From assembly GCA_034190875.2 (NCBI GenBank), contig CM067354.1, forward strand, positions 54,813,392-54,877,391: a stretch of 64,000 nucleotides of DNA, in the 5' to 3' direction. The DNA is from Urechis unicinctus (lineage: Eukaryota > Annelida > Polychaeta > Xenopneusta > Urechidae). The notes below the pieces were generated by a model, which was given only the letters and a program-made list of their open reading frames with translations, made no database searches and was not told the origin of the DNA. Made by a program: the position numbers and the translations under genes. This document shows positions 22,506 through 30,588 of this stretch, piece after piece. Within the stretch, counting starts at the first letter, position 1, and each line of letters starts with the position of its first letter.

Positions 22506-23023
22506 AAAGTGACAGATTCGGAACCGTCTGACCGAGCTGACCACGTTGGTCATGACCATTTTTGATTTGGATTAATAATAAATTAATTAAAATCACATTA
22601 AAAAATCAAAATTTTCACACAAATTTAAAGTGGATATTTTCGGAAGCGTCTCAACTAGCTGATCACGATGGTGAAAGAATTAAATCGATCAGATCGATAT
22701 TCGATACGCTATTCAACTTTAATCATGCTAATTAAAATCTCATTAAAAAAAACAAAATTTTCACACAAATGTAAAGTGGATATTTTCCGAAGCGTCGCGA
22801 CGCGCTGATCACGATGGTGAAAGAATTAAATCGATCATATCGATATTCGATACGCTATTCAAGTTTAATCCTTATAAAAATGCTAATTAAAATCTCATTA
22901 AAAAAATTAAACTTTTCACACAAATTTAAAGTGGATATTTTCCGAAGCGTCTCGACGCGCTGATTTCGTTGGTGAAAGAATTAAGTCGATCCCATCAATA
23001 TTCGTTACGCTATTCAATCATAA
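22506..23023 (+). repeat. Tandem repeat of roughly 140-bp units inside the left TIR
   Basis: Three clear units (about 22,629-22,735, 22,772-22,870 and 22,928-23,023) and one degenerate unit (22,506-22,560) share the order AAGTGGATATTTTC, GAAGCGTC, GCTGATCACGATGGTGAAAG and ATCGATATTCGATACGCTATTCAA. Each unit includes short palindromes (TGATCA, ATCGAT). Units like this next to a terminus could bind an element-encoded or host protein; that is inference. Confidence 0.85.
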
Positions 23024-23182
23024 ACATTATAACATGTCTATAGGCTAACTGGAAAGATAATTTCACTAGCAGCAGCCATTCTTATAATATTTGACCTACT
23101 TCCGGGTTGTGGGGAAAATGTACCAACAGAAATCCCTACCTCGTGATTGTGTGACGTCAGAGCCTCTCTTTCACTGTCAGTC

Positions 23183-23409
23183 CTAATATACTTCAATATA
23201 CTCCAGTTTCACTTTCATTATCCACACATACATACTCCAAACGGCGTTGCGTTTTAAGCCATAACGTCTGTGAAAGCACTGTCAAATTAAACAAGAAGCC
23301 AAACATATAATAAATATATAGACACACATTCAAAAGTAATATTACCACACAACTAAATATTATAACAACAAATACTCACTGACTGTTGACAGTCCTTCTC
23401 TCTCGCCAT
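23183..23409 (-). other. Possible two-exon mini-gene in the left TIR, transcribed outward
   Basis: On the minus strand an ATG (23,409) opens a 30-nt exon ending at a GTGAGT donor (23,379). A TTTGACAG acceptor (intron end 23,279) opens a second exon that stays open to 23,183, giving about 41 residues rich in Arg/Lys. The same splice signals exist in the right TIR. The acceptor motif TTTGACAG-TGC-TCAC-GACGTT recurs at 24,031, inside the RRM gene. Short size makes coding uncertain; it may only be a leader exon feeding transcripts that start in the TIR. Confidence 0.3.
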
Positions 23410-23487
23410 TTTGTTGACGCATGCGCAAAGCCAATGCAGAGTTGACCCACTTAACCACAGGCCTAGCCTGTTACAATGGAAGTGTGT

Positions 23488-23511
23488 ATCAGATAGCTTA
23501 AATCAGATAGC
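23488..23511. repeat. Subterminal ATCAGATAGC direct repeat
   Basis: Two copies of ATCAGATAGC separated by 3-4 bases lie just inside the left TIR. The right subterminal region has the same word as a perfect inverted pair (53,661-53,688). The region between the TIR edge and the first gene (23,434-23,790) otherwise resembles its right counterpart only in patches. Confidence 0.6.
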
Positions 23512-23790
23512 AAGCCAGGCGTGCCTTGCTAACTGATTTAGCGTAATGGATCGGGCATTACAATGCTCTTTACACAATAGTTAAAAGATTATCTGATTAA
23601 GGCTAATGTATTTTTGTAAATCCGTGATGGTGATGACTGTGTGCCTTGTTAATTATCTGTTATGGTGAAGTGCCAAATATTGTCATACAAAACCTGGCCA
23701 TTGTTTTAAAGAGAAGACAAAGCCAGTCAAAATATATATAAATACAGCCTGCTGGCTCCTATACCATTGCAACAGCGTGTCACTTGCAAA

Positions 23791-24718
23791 ATGGATTGTG
23801 CTTCTAATTATTCAAACACATCGTCGCTCGATGTGGAAAGTGGAAGCCTGGAAAAGACCGTAATTGTTTCCAATCTTAGGGATAAGATTTTTACAGAAGA
23901 CGTCGGGACACAAACTGACCTGGAAGAGAGAGTGAGTGTTTATATTTATATTTATTTTATTATTGTTATTTAATTTAATTAATTTCTAAATGTAATATTT
24001 TATATTTTAAGCTAATATTTATTGGTTAATTTGACAGTGCTGTCACCGACGTTCAAGTGACTGGAAGAAATTTATGAAAATAGTAGGACATTCCCTAATA
24101 GTCTGGAATTTCTTGATGTTGATTTATATTTCCGTCAGACTGTGGACCCTTCAAGTGTAATTGAAGATGGAGACAGGAGACAGGAATTTGTCCCTAACCT
24201 GTTGGGGCAATATGCGTTAATGGTCTCTAAAAAGCCTGGTGTCACCAAAGCGAGTGTCAAGAAAGACTTCTCTGTGTTTGGGGGGAAGTATGTGCAATTT
24301 CAATGAAAAAAATGTTCGTTTTTTTGTGCGCTATGGCATGCTAAGTCAAGCAAGGGCAGCCATGAAGTCTCTCCAGCTCAAATATGACATAAAAGTACCT
24401 CTTGAAAGAATTCAACCCAGGCAGCTAAGTCCTGACAGTCTGATGGTGAAAATGGATTCTCAGGAAATTGATGTATACATCGGAAATCTGCCACTATCTG
24501 CCACTGAAAATGAAATACGCTCAATTGTGGATAACTTTGATGTAATTAGCTTGCGGTGTAAACGGCAGGCTCAAAAACGTTTTGCATTTGTATCAGTGGT
24601 TCCCAAAGAGGCGGAACGAATTATAAGTGCTCTCAATCACTTTATCTTCAAAGGTAAAACTTTAATAGTAGGATACGCCTTCCCAAAGGATATGCCTGCA
24701 CTAGAGTTAATTGAATGA
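23791..24718 (+). CDS. RRM-type RNA-binding protein, two exons, frame broken in a G6 run
   Basis: Exon 1 (23,791-23,931) is acidic, ends in a GTGAGT donor, and an acceptor TTTGACAG lies at 24,031-24,037. The last 159 codons (frame of 24,239-24,718) hold a clear RNA recognition motif, with RNP2 VYIGNL at residues 79-84 and RNP1 KRFAFVSV at 113-120. Before it, 24,061-24,285 in another frame encodes the start of a degenerate first RRM that resembles the copy at 27,899-28,099. The two frames meet at G6 (24,280-24,285), where the copy at 27,899 has G4, so a homopolymer indel is likely. Exon 1 does not enter the RRM frame cleanly across the predicted intron, so another break or splice site is possible. 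RRM genes are not standard Maverick cargo. Capture from the host is inferred. Confidence 0.65.
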
Positions 24719-25059
24719 ACTCCTTACATAGACTATTCACTTTGATCCATGATGTTAATTTGTAAGTAGTCTGTCTGTTTATTTTTTTTGCATATGATTA
24801 CTTACCATTACGTTGAATATGTATCTATGACCTGACGACGCCGTCTCTTTGAATGTGACGTAGGCTGTGATGCTCCTTCTCTTGCCACAGCAAACACTTC
24901 ACGTTACTGTGTGATCAAATTGTCTTGTAATTTGTCATGTAATTCGTATGATTCTGCTTCTGCGATTCATTACATGATTTCTTTCTGGTCTGAAAGGGAA
25001 ATTCCTCGGCGCCTTGTTCCTGGGCTATAAAATTCAACCGCAACTCAATTCATCATCAC
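24719..25059. repeat. Debris region, first copy of a 148-bp duplication (24,805-24,952)
   Basis: No gene. The segment 24,805-24,952 (starting CCATTACGTTGAATAT) is repeated in the same orientation at 25,183-25,331 with few changes, placing a duplication right after the RRM gene. Confidence 0.8.
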
Positions 25060-25140
25060 ATGTGTTCCCCCTGTGGGTCCGGGGTTAGAATAGGCCCACT
25101 GTATCCTCCTGCATGTCGTAAGAGGCGACTAATAGGGGGG
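25060..25140 (+). repeat. SINE-like fragment
   Basis: The words GTGGGTCCGGGGTTAGAATAG and TGTCGTAAGAGGCGACTAA in this order recall, from memory, a SINE head common in gastropod genomes such as abalone. It is only about 80 bp and its tail is missing. If correct, it would be a host clue and a sign that this part of the element has taken host insertions. Confidence 0.4.
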
Positions 25141-25149
25141 CAACCTGTT

Positions 25150-25182
25150 TTGCCTTTGTATCAGTTGTTACCAAAGAGGCGC
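25150..25182 (+). pseudogene. Fragment of the RRM RNP1 region
   Basis: These 33 bases are a diverged copy of 24,582-24,615, which encodes the RNP1 strand of the RRM. The fragment is immediately followed by the second copy of the 148-bp repeat, so the duplicated unit includes part of the RRM exon fused to its downstream sequence. Confidence 0.7.
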
Positions 25183-25331
25183 CATTACGTTGAATATGCA
25201 TCTATGACCTGACGACGCCGTCTGTTTGAATGTGACGTAGGCTGTGATGATCCTTCTCTTGCCACAGCAAACACTTCACCTTACTTGTGTGATCAAATTC
25301 TCTTGTAATTTGTCATGTAAATCGTATGATC
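25183..25331 (+). repeat. Second copy of the 148-bp duplication
   Basis: Same-orientation match to 24,805-24,952, including the GACGACGCCGTCT palindromic word and the CTTGCCACAGCAAACACTTCA stretch. Confidence 0.85.
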
Positions 25332-25510
25332 CGAAGTCTACGGACTGGTCACTGAGATACTCGATGCCCCAGGGGTCGGTCTTGTCACGAACATCGAGGG
25401 GGAAATCGATGCGGCACGTCACGCGTGTGTTTTGCTACCTTTCTCTTTTCTTGGATACGTTTTTTTATTCAGAAAAGAACATTTTCTTGTCATTTCTTGT
25501 CATTGTCGTC
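25322..25510 (+). repeat. About 190-bp direct repeat, copy 1 (copy 2 at 26,052-26,245)
   Basis: The two copies are almost identical except for homopolymer length: GGGG/GGG, GGGGG/GGG and T7/T4 differences. No conserved reading frame. The differences show either slippage mutation or homopolymer base-calling error in this assembly. Confidence 0.85.
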
Positions 25511-26051
25511 CGTGTGTAGATGTAGATGTGACGTAGGCTGTGAGGCTTGAACATTTTCTTGTCATTTCTTGTCATTGCTTACCAGTGTGTAGTGTGAAAT
25601 CTGATATTTCTCTATTACAATGAGTACATTTATAACTAGCAATGAAATTTTTACGCTGTTAGTTCATCCACACCTGACAGCTTGTTGTTTAGTGATATCC
25701 AGATGCAGTAGAGACGCGGGCCGTGTAGGGTTTACAACCACTTGTTTCCCAGGTTTCTCAAGAGCAGTTTAATTACTTACCACAACTCTTGTGTTTATGA
25801 CTTTAATTTTGAGAGCATGTTAGCTTCCTGGTCTTCAATACTTGCCACTACCACTCGTCCCAACGCACCACATTATCGTCCACTACAGACTTACATGGCA
25901 GACGTTTGTGCTTACTGACATCTAGGAGAGTGATTTCGAACCATTTTTCTCCTGTGAGTTAGTGCATATGATTACTTACCACTACCATGAAGTTAACTTT
26001 AACTCCATTGGCCATGCGAGCCTTGAGTGCATATGATTACTTATCACTACC
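25511..26051. other. RRM-debris region, no intact gene
   Basis: Short repeats of TACTTACC(A) and of TTTTCTTGTCATTTCTTGTCATTG are scattered here. No reading frame is supported. Confidence 0.5.
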
Positions 26052-26245
26052 AGATTCGTATGATCTGAAGTCTACGGACTGGTCACTGAGATACTCGATG
26101 CCCCAGGGTCGGTCTTGTCACGAACATCGAGGGAAATCGATGCGGCACGTCACGCGTGTTTTGCTACCTTTCTCTTTTCTTTGATACGTTTTATTCAGAA
26201 AAGAACATTTTCTTGTCATTTCTTGTCGTTGCTTACCAGTGTGTC
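26052..26245 (+). repeat. About 190-bp direct repeat, copy 2
   Basis: Copy of 25,322-25,510 with shorter G and T runs. Confidence 0.85.
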
Positions 26246-26409
26246 GGTAGGTAAGCATGTGGACTTTATCAGTGTTCCAGTCACCGCCGTCGTGGTTGAA
26301 CCTCTTTGTGTACTTACCCGTATGGTGTATCGTAATTACTTTTGGCGCATACATGAATGATGTGAACGGGCAGCGAGGCTAGCTGTGTTCAGATTTAACA
26401 ACAAGCTGT

Positions 26410-26568
26410 TCATCTTGGCCCATAACCACCTCTACCTTGGTTGCCAGAGTCATAACCACCTCTTTCTTGGTTGCCAGAGTCATAAGCACCTCTACCTTGG
26501 TTGTCAGAGTCATAACCACCTCTTCCTCTGTAGCCAGAGTCATAAACACCTCTTCCTTGGATTCCAGA
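26410..26568 (-). CDS. RGG/YG-box repeat exon fragment (hnRNP-like C-terminus)
   Basis: Read on the minus strand this stretch encodes five 10-residue units of the type S-G-N-Q-G-R-G-G-Y-D, then GGYGPR and a stop (26,410-26,412). Each unit is 30 bp. Arg-Gly-Gly/Tyr boxes of this kind form the C-terminal arm of hnRNP A/B-type RNA-binding proteins, which usually follow RRMs. The frame is closed upstream at 26,569 by a stop, with an AG near 26,556 that could be an acceptor. It lies opposite in strand to the RRM gene 2 kb away. Another frame of the same strand is open longer but encodes a V-M-T-L-A-T-K repeat without a known meaning. Function is inferred from composition only. Confidence 0.4.
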   Translation of the reverse strand, partial: SGIQGRGVYDSGYRGRGGYDSDNQGRGAYDSGNQERGGYDSGNQGRGGYGPR

Positions 26569-26585
26569 TCAGTAGAGGTGTCCCA

Positions 26586-27870
26586 CAGCTTGACGGACAA
26601 AGTGTCCATGTGGTTTTCTTCCAAAACGGTAGTAAAACACGCGTAGTTTGGTGTTTTGTTTGTGGACCTTATCTGAATGTCCCCGAGCTTCCCCCCTTAA
26701 CCATCGTGTCGATAAGTGACAATGATAGTTCAGTGCGGTGGGGAATTGTATACTAAATGAGTTTCAAATACTTACCATTGGACTCTTACCAATACATTAA
26801 TCTGTAGTGCACTTTTCTGGGTGACTATGACTATACCGAGTACGTCACTAGCTGATGGTCTTATGAGTTTCAAATACTTACCATATTATCCGTCTTGTTG
26901 GGGCTGCCTGAATGAGCCTTTCAAATACTTACCATTGGACATATGTAGCTAGTTCCAGAGCAGTTTAAATTGAAAAGAAACATACGTGTTAAACGCAAAA
27001 TTTGGCTTACGTATATTACACAGGCTTCATGGCCTTAGAGTTTGATGTAGTTATCTATAAACACACCCGTACTTACCAAATGAATTGAGCTCCGTTTACG
27101 TTCGTGAACGTTACTGTGTGAAATATCACGTGATGTGCAGATACGTTGACGTTATGTATTTGAAAAGTTCTTGATTCTTAACTTGCATATGATTACTTAC
27201 CATTACCATATACATTGAGAAGCATATAACTTATGGTAACACATGTATTGCGTGGTGGGTATGAGGCAATGTTAAAAGGCGTTGTTCACGGTCGAATATA
27301 TTGGCTCAGTTGGTGTGTTGATTGTCACAAGAGCAACATTTTCTTGTCGTTTCTTACCAGTGTATCTTTTGTGTGTTGTGGAGTTACAGAGTGGTACACG
27401 TGTAATATACGTAATACAAGTTTTGATAAACACACTCGTATTGAGAAATAGATTCAACATTTCTGCCAGTGCGTGGTCTTGTCATGTAATACTTGCCTCT
27501 CTTTCTCCTCGTCCAGGGGTAATTTTAATTGGACCTGTTTGAAGTACTTACCAAATGATTTTCTTGTTAATGTTAACATCGATATCAGAACAAGGTCGAT
27601 TGTTCAGCACAATTCTTACCAATGATTCTTATGTATACACTAGTGTATTTGAATAGATTACTTACCATATGTAGTTACTGACTGTTTGTTCAACGCGTAA
27701 TATACGTAAACCAACACAGTGGTATTCTTAACTTGCATATTATTAATTACCATTACCATATTGACGTCCTTGAAAGTAACGAAATCATAATACCACTTGC
27801 TATCATTTGATTTAGCATTTCTGCCAGTGCGTGGTCTTGTTATGTAATACTTACATGGAATAAATCATTT
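26586..27870. other. RRM-debris region, no intact gene
   Basis: About 1.3 kb of AT-rich sequence with the splice-donor words described above, a TCACGTGA E-box at 27,126-27,133, and local repeats (TTCTGCCAGTGCGTGGTCTTGT at about 27,462 and 27,820). Open frames of 60-90 codons have no domain and change frame between the local copies. Confidence 0.45.
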
Positions 27871-27898
27871 TTTGTATATCTTGTCACAGTCTCTTGCT

Positions 27899-28099
27899 AT
27901 GGAGAATACCATAAAGACCCGACGCAATGCAGTTTGCATTCCCAAACAACCTGGTTTCATCAAAGCGAGTCTCAAGAAAGATTTTTCTGTTTTTGGGGAA
28001 GTATTGGAAGTTGAAGAGACAAAACTGTTCGTGTATGTGCACTATGCCAAGCGAAGCGAAGCCATTACAGCTAGTGATTTTATATGCGAATATATATAA
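27899..28099 (+). pseudogene. Truncated copy of the first RRM of the RNA-binding gene
   Basis: The 66-residue frame starting at ATG 27,899 matches 24,210-24,350 through the K-A-S-x-K-K-D-F-S-V-F-G core and the following beta strand, then stops at 28,097-28,099 before the second RRM. A TTGTCACAG acceptor-like site lies just before the ATG. A polyadenylation word AATAAA follows at about 28,123. It keeps an intact frame where the longer gene is broken, so it could still be a short expressed protein. RNA binding is unlikely because the RNP1 strand is poor (inference). Confidence 0.5.
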
Positions 28100-28167
28100 A
28101 TATAAATAAGTCTACTATGAAATAAATAATATTTTATTCATTATACACGTATCAAATATTCAATGAT

Positions 28168-28789
28168 TTATAGTGAAATGAGATCTCTATTGCCACACAC
28201 ATTTTTATGTTCCTGTAACTTTCTATCTTCATTGGGAGCAAATAGCTTATGACATTTATCACAGCTATAAGGCTGAAATTGTAACATATGCTCCAAGGGG
28301 TCTGTCGGAAATGGAGTGTCAACCAAATCATTATCTGGGTCACGACCACTAAATGGGTTATCTGCATTGTAATTACCATTAAAGGTTAAAGCTTGTACAT
28401 TGAGCGGTGGGCCGTTTGGGTAACGCCATAAATGATCAATGTCATATTTCAAGAGAGCTGCCGTTCTACCTTGGACGAATGTCTGACACAATTGCTTCTT
28501 AAGTATGTCAAATGACCTGAGAGCCTCTTCTTTCTCTTCGCCGAATGACCGGCACAATTCCCTCTGAATACCATCTACCTGAAACATAATAAAATATAGT
28601 TATAAGTAGATGTAATATACTAGTTAATAGAAATTCGCGAGTTAAAAATATAAAGATGCTTACTTGTTCATGAAGGATACGCTTATCTTCAATCAAGTTA
28701 CGCTTATCTTCACTTAAAGTGGCTATCACTGTTTCCAAAGAGGCTACTTTTGCTTGTAGTGTATCTCGCTCAAGAATCAAATCCCCCAT
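28168..28789 (-). CDS. Spliced coiled-coil and C-terminal zinc-knuckle protein
   Basis: Exon 1 (28,789-28,664) encodes 42 residues of a leucine-rich coiled coil. A GTAAGC donor at 28,663 and a TTTATTATGTTTCAG acceptor ending at 28,579 define an 85-bp phase-0 intron. Exon 2 (28,578-28,168) adds 136 residues. The C-terminus has C-x2-C-x14-H-x5-C, a C2H2-like (C2HC) zinc site. The ATG at 28,789 is preferred to one at 28,840 because it starts the helical region. The gene is divergent from 29,072 and shares the upstream region with an E-box. I do not recognise the family. Dimerising DNA- or RNA-binding regulator is an inference. Confidence 0.7.
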
Positions 28790-28971
28790 TGTACTATGAT
28801 GTAATGGTATGGAGATAAACAACAGCTGTGTACTCCTCAAATGTCACACTAAGAATGATTCAGAAGGAAGTGTCTTATATTACTTAAGACAGGGACTAAA
28901 CATAACATATATTATCTACAATATTATCAGCCTGTTGAATAGACATGCACTAACTTGTTCTAGAATTAGTA

Positions 28972-29034
28972 TCACGTGATGTATTTGGAGTATGTAATTC
29001 ATGTGACCACAAAATGTAAATATATATAAGTCTA
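28972..29034 (+). promoter_or_regulatory. Divergent promoter region with E-box and TATA box
   Basis: A palindromic TCACGTGA lies at 28,972-28,979, followed by GTATTTGGAG, and a TATATATAAG element at about 29,021-29,031, roughly 40 bp before the ATG at 29,072. The same TCACGTGATGTATT word occurs at 43,474 upstream of the spliced early-type gene. Host bHLH factors bind this palindrome; use here is inferred. Confidence 0.55.
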
Positions 29035-29071
29035 GCGTTATAAGCGGAAGAGTAGAAGAAATTTAGAGAAA

Positions 29072-29638
29072 ATGGCGACTCCATCGACGTGTTCCACCGT
29101 ATCTTTAGATAGCGACGAGAGCGACTCTGCTGCGGGGCTACCACACGGCTGGGCATCAGCCGAAACTCTATTAATTGAAAACGATGATTTGGTGCATCGC
29201 AATTCAACACAGAGTATGAAGAAATGTGAGGATTGGCTGAGAGCAAGCACTTCACATGAAGAAAGTCCTCCTCGAAAAAAGAGGCGTACATCAAGTGACA
29301 GTACAAATGAAGGTGAGACCAAACATACTTCTTTTGAACGAGCGTTGAATATGAACACTATAATTAACTCTACTGAATTATGGAACGATGCATTGGATGT
29401 CTATGCAGAGGAAATAACAGTCTTTGATGAAATGAGGACGCGGTACCCTTTATGCGCTGGGTGTAGATTGAACCCCCCAGCAGATGGCCAAGGTGCGCAT
29501 ATGGGGATAGGCGGATGCTTACGAGAGTGTTCTTCGGATGCAAGTATCAGTGAAAGTATGAGTGATATAGAGAAAGAAGCAATAGAGAACTCTTGTTCCT
29601 GTTCTTCCTGTTGCAGTAACCATAGTGATGTGTATTAA
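29072..29638 (+). CDS. Unrecognised 188-aa Ser-rich protein with a Cys/His motif
   Basis: The N-terminal half is acidic and Ser-rich, with a basic PPRKKRR nuclear-localisation-like stretch at about residues 67-73. The C-terminal half holds the compact motif C-x2-C-x10-AHMG-x2-GC, then a Ser/Cys-rich tail. The C-x2-C...AHM...GC pattern recalls, from memory, a small motif found in several large DNA virus proteins; I cannot name a function. The gene has its own TATA box and converges with the protease gene, only 28 bp apart. Early regulatory protein is plausible from position and NLS only. Confidence 0.65.
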   Translation: MATPSTCSTVSLDSDESDSAAGLPHGWASAETLLIENDDLVHRNSTQSMKKCEDWLRASTSHEESPPRKKRRTSSDSTNEGETKHTSFERALNMNTIINSTELWNDALDVYAEEITVFDEMRTRYPLCAGCRLNPPADGQGAHMGIGGCLRECSSDASISESMSDIEKEAIENSCSCSSCCSNHSDVY

Positions 29639-29666
29639 TATGTATGATTCTAACAATAATGTTGAA

Positions 29667-30116
29667 TTATTTATGTTTATTAAACCATTTCATTACAGTA
29701 CAATCGTTCATATTCATTACCACTTTACGCGGATTGTTTTCTTTACGCATATGATATAAAAAATATAAGCAATGTGGTCCACAAGTATCAAAAGCATACT
29801 GTACACGTTTTTTATTATACCACAAATGCTTAGTATCGCTCATAGCCGCTAGAGTAGGCCAGTCACTATGAAACCTACTTGGCGCATTTCCATAAGAGTC
29901 AAAGAAATAGGTCCTATTATGTTTTCTATTAGTGTAGATAGCGATCCAATGTTCTCCTCGTGACGTCATTCGTTTTGTGTTCAGTATGACACTGAATGAA
30001 GGCGACTTCCCGCGTAGAAATATGGGCACGAGGCTTGGGTGATGTGCTGAATATGTCCCCTTGAAAGTAGATCCAAGCACGTGACGACCTACACGGTCTA
30101 GCTGGGCGGTATTCAT
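29667..30116 (-). CDS. Adenain-type cysteine protease
   Basis: This 149-aa protein matches the adenovirus/Maverick maturation protease (peptidase C5-like). The catalytic His is at 56 (GEHWIAIY), the Asp at 73 (FFDSYG), the oxyanion Gln at 106 and the Cys at 112 in TCGPHC, in the correct order and spacing. It is shorter than adenain (about 200 aa) but complete through the C-terminal domain. Its ATG overlaps the stop of the upstream membrane protein by 4 bases, suggesting shared transcription. The enzyme would cleave core and virion-associated precursors after assembly. No frame break is seen. Confidence 0.93.
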   Translation of the reverse strand: MNTAQLDRVGRHVLGSTFKGTYSAHHPSLVPIFLRGKSPSFSVILNTKRMTSRGEHWIAIYTNRKHNRTYFFDSYGNAPSRFHSDWPTLAAMSDTKHLWYNKKRVQYAFDTCGPHCLYFLYHMRKENNPRKVVMNMNDCTVMKWFNKHK

Positions 30117-30400
30117 TTTATTTTGAGAGAGGAGGCTTTGATTGACGGTTGCGGAAGTAGAACACCGACGATGGTACTCAGCATAGAAATGAATATTTCA
30201 GGATGGTTGTTCTTGGATATGTTAATAATTGAAGCTAAAACAACACTAATAATCACCAGACCAGACAGTAGAAAATAAAATATTTCCAACACCGCCTTCA
30301 CTCTTTCGCGAGTAACTGATGTCTTTGATTTTATGTCGGTGTTGATGCTGCCATCAATAAAAGATGTGGTCAGTGATTCCGTATTAGTCTCCGCGTCCAT
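30113..30400 (-). CDS. Small protein with two predicted membrane segments
   Basis: The 95 residues comprise an acidic Thr/Ser-rich N-terminus, then hydrophobic segments at about 41-63 and 69-85 separated by a short polar turn. No known motif. It sits immediately upstream of the protease with a 4-base overlap and downstream of the vertex-protein block, so it may be a virion or infected-cell membrane protein. Function is unknown. Confidence 0.6.
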   Translation of the reverse strand: MDAETNTESLTTSFIDGSINTDIKSKTSVTRERVKAVLEIFYFLLSGLVIISVVLASIINISKNNHPEIFISMLSTIVGVLLPQPSIKASSLKIK

Positions 30401-30588
30401 GATCCTGCTCGTTTAGATAGGGCTATATGTTTGTAATCCTTCAAACTGGGTATATTAACAATAGAATATACAGGAGGTTTAACGGTAGGCGCTTGTTTTC
30501 TGTTAATAGACGCGAAAATAGCTTTCTTCTCTTAAATCGACGTCTTCTCCCCATCATCTAATGATATTGCAGCTGGGTGATGTTTTTT
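30401..30588. other. Short intergenic region
   Basis: Contains no frame. Probable leader for 30,113-30,400 and 3' end of the gene above it. Confidence 0.4.

Larger units (their letters stand above)
22078..23433 (+). repeat. Left terminal inverted repeat
   Basis: The reverse complement of 53,754-55,163 matches from the outer CCAAAAAGTGGCC to the GCATGCGC tract at about 23,425, where the match fades. The outer 250 bp differ only by a few small indels, for example near 22,253 and 22,268, so the two TIRs are homogenised or the insertion is young. Repeated CGCCATTTTG/AAAATGGCGG motifs occur in the outer 300 bp and may be host factor sites (inference). The right TIR is about 50 bp longer because of an insertion near 54,280-54,360. 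Confidence 0.95.
24800..27852 (-). other. Array of consensus 5' splice-site words (GGTAAGTA on minus strand)
   Basis: The plus-strand word (A)TACTTACC or close variants occurs at about 24,800, 25,775, 25,973, 26,311, 26,770, 26,876, 26,927, 27,070, 27,194, 27,545, 27,660 and 27,848, with CTTACC variants near 25,578, 26,230, 26,786, 27,354 and 27,613. On the minus strand each is a near-perfect donor. Several sit in repeated contexts (GCATATGATTACTTACCATTACC or TTTCAAATACTTACCATTGG). The plus strand equals the 5' end of U1 snRNA (AUACUUACC). I see no matching ladder of exons. Confidence 0.6.

Noticed and set aside
26385..26756. Plus-strand 123-codon frame over the 30-bp repeat
   Set aside because: The opposite strand encodes a recognisable RGG/YG box with a natural end; the plus-strand peptide is a translation of the repeat.
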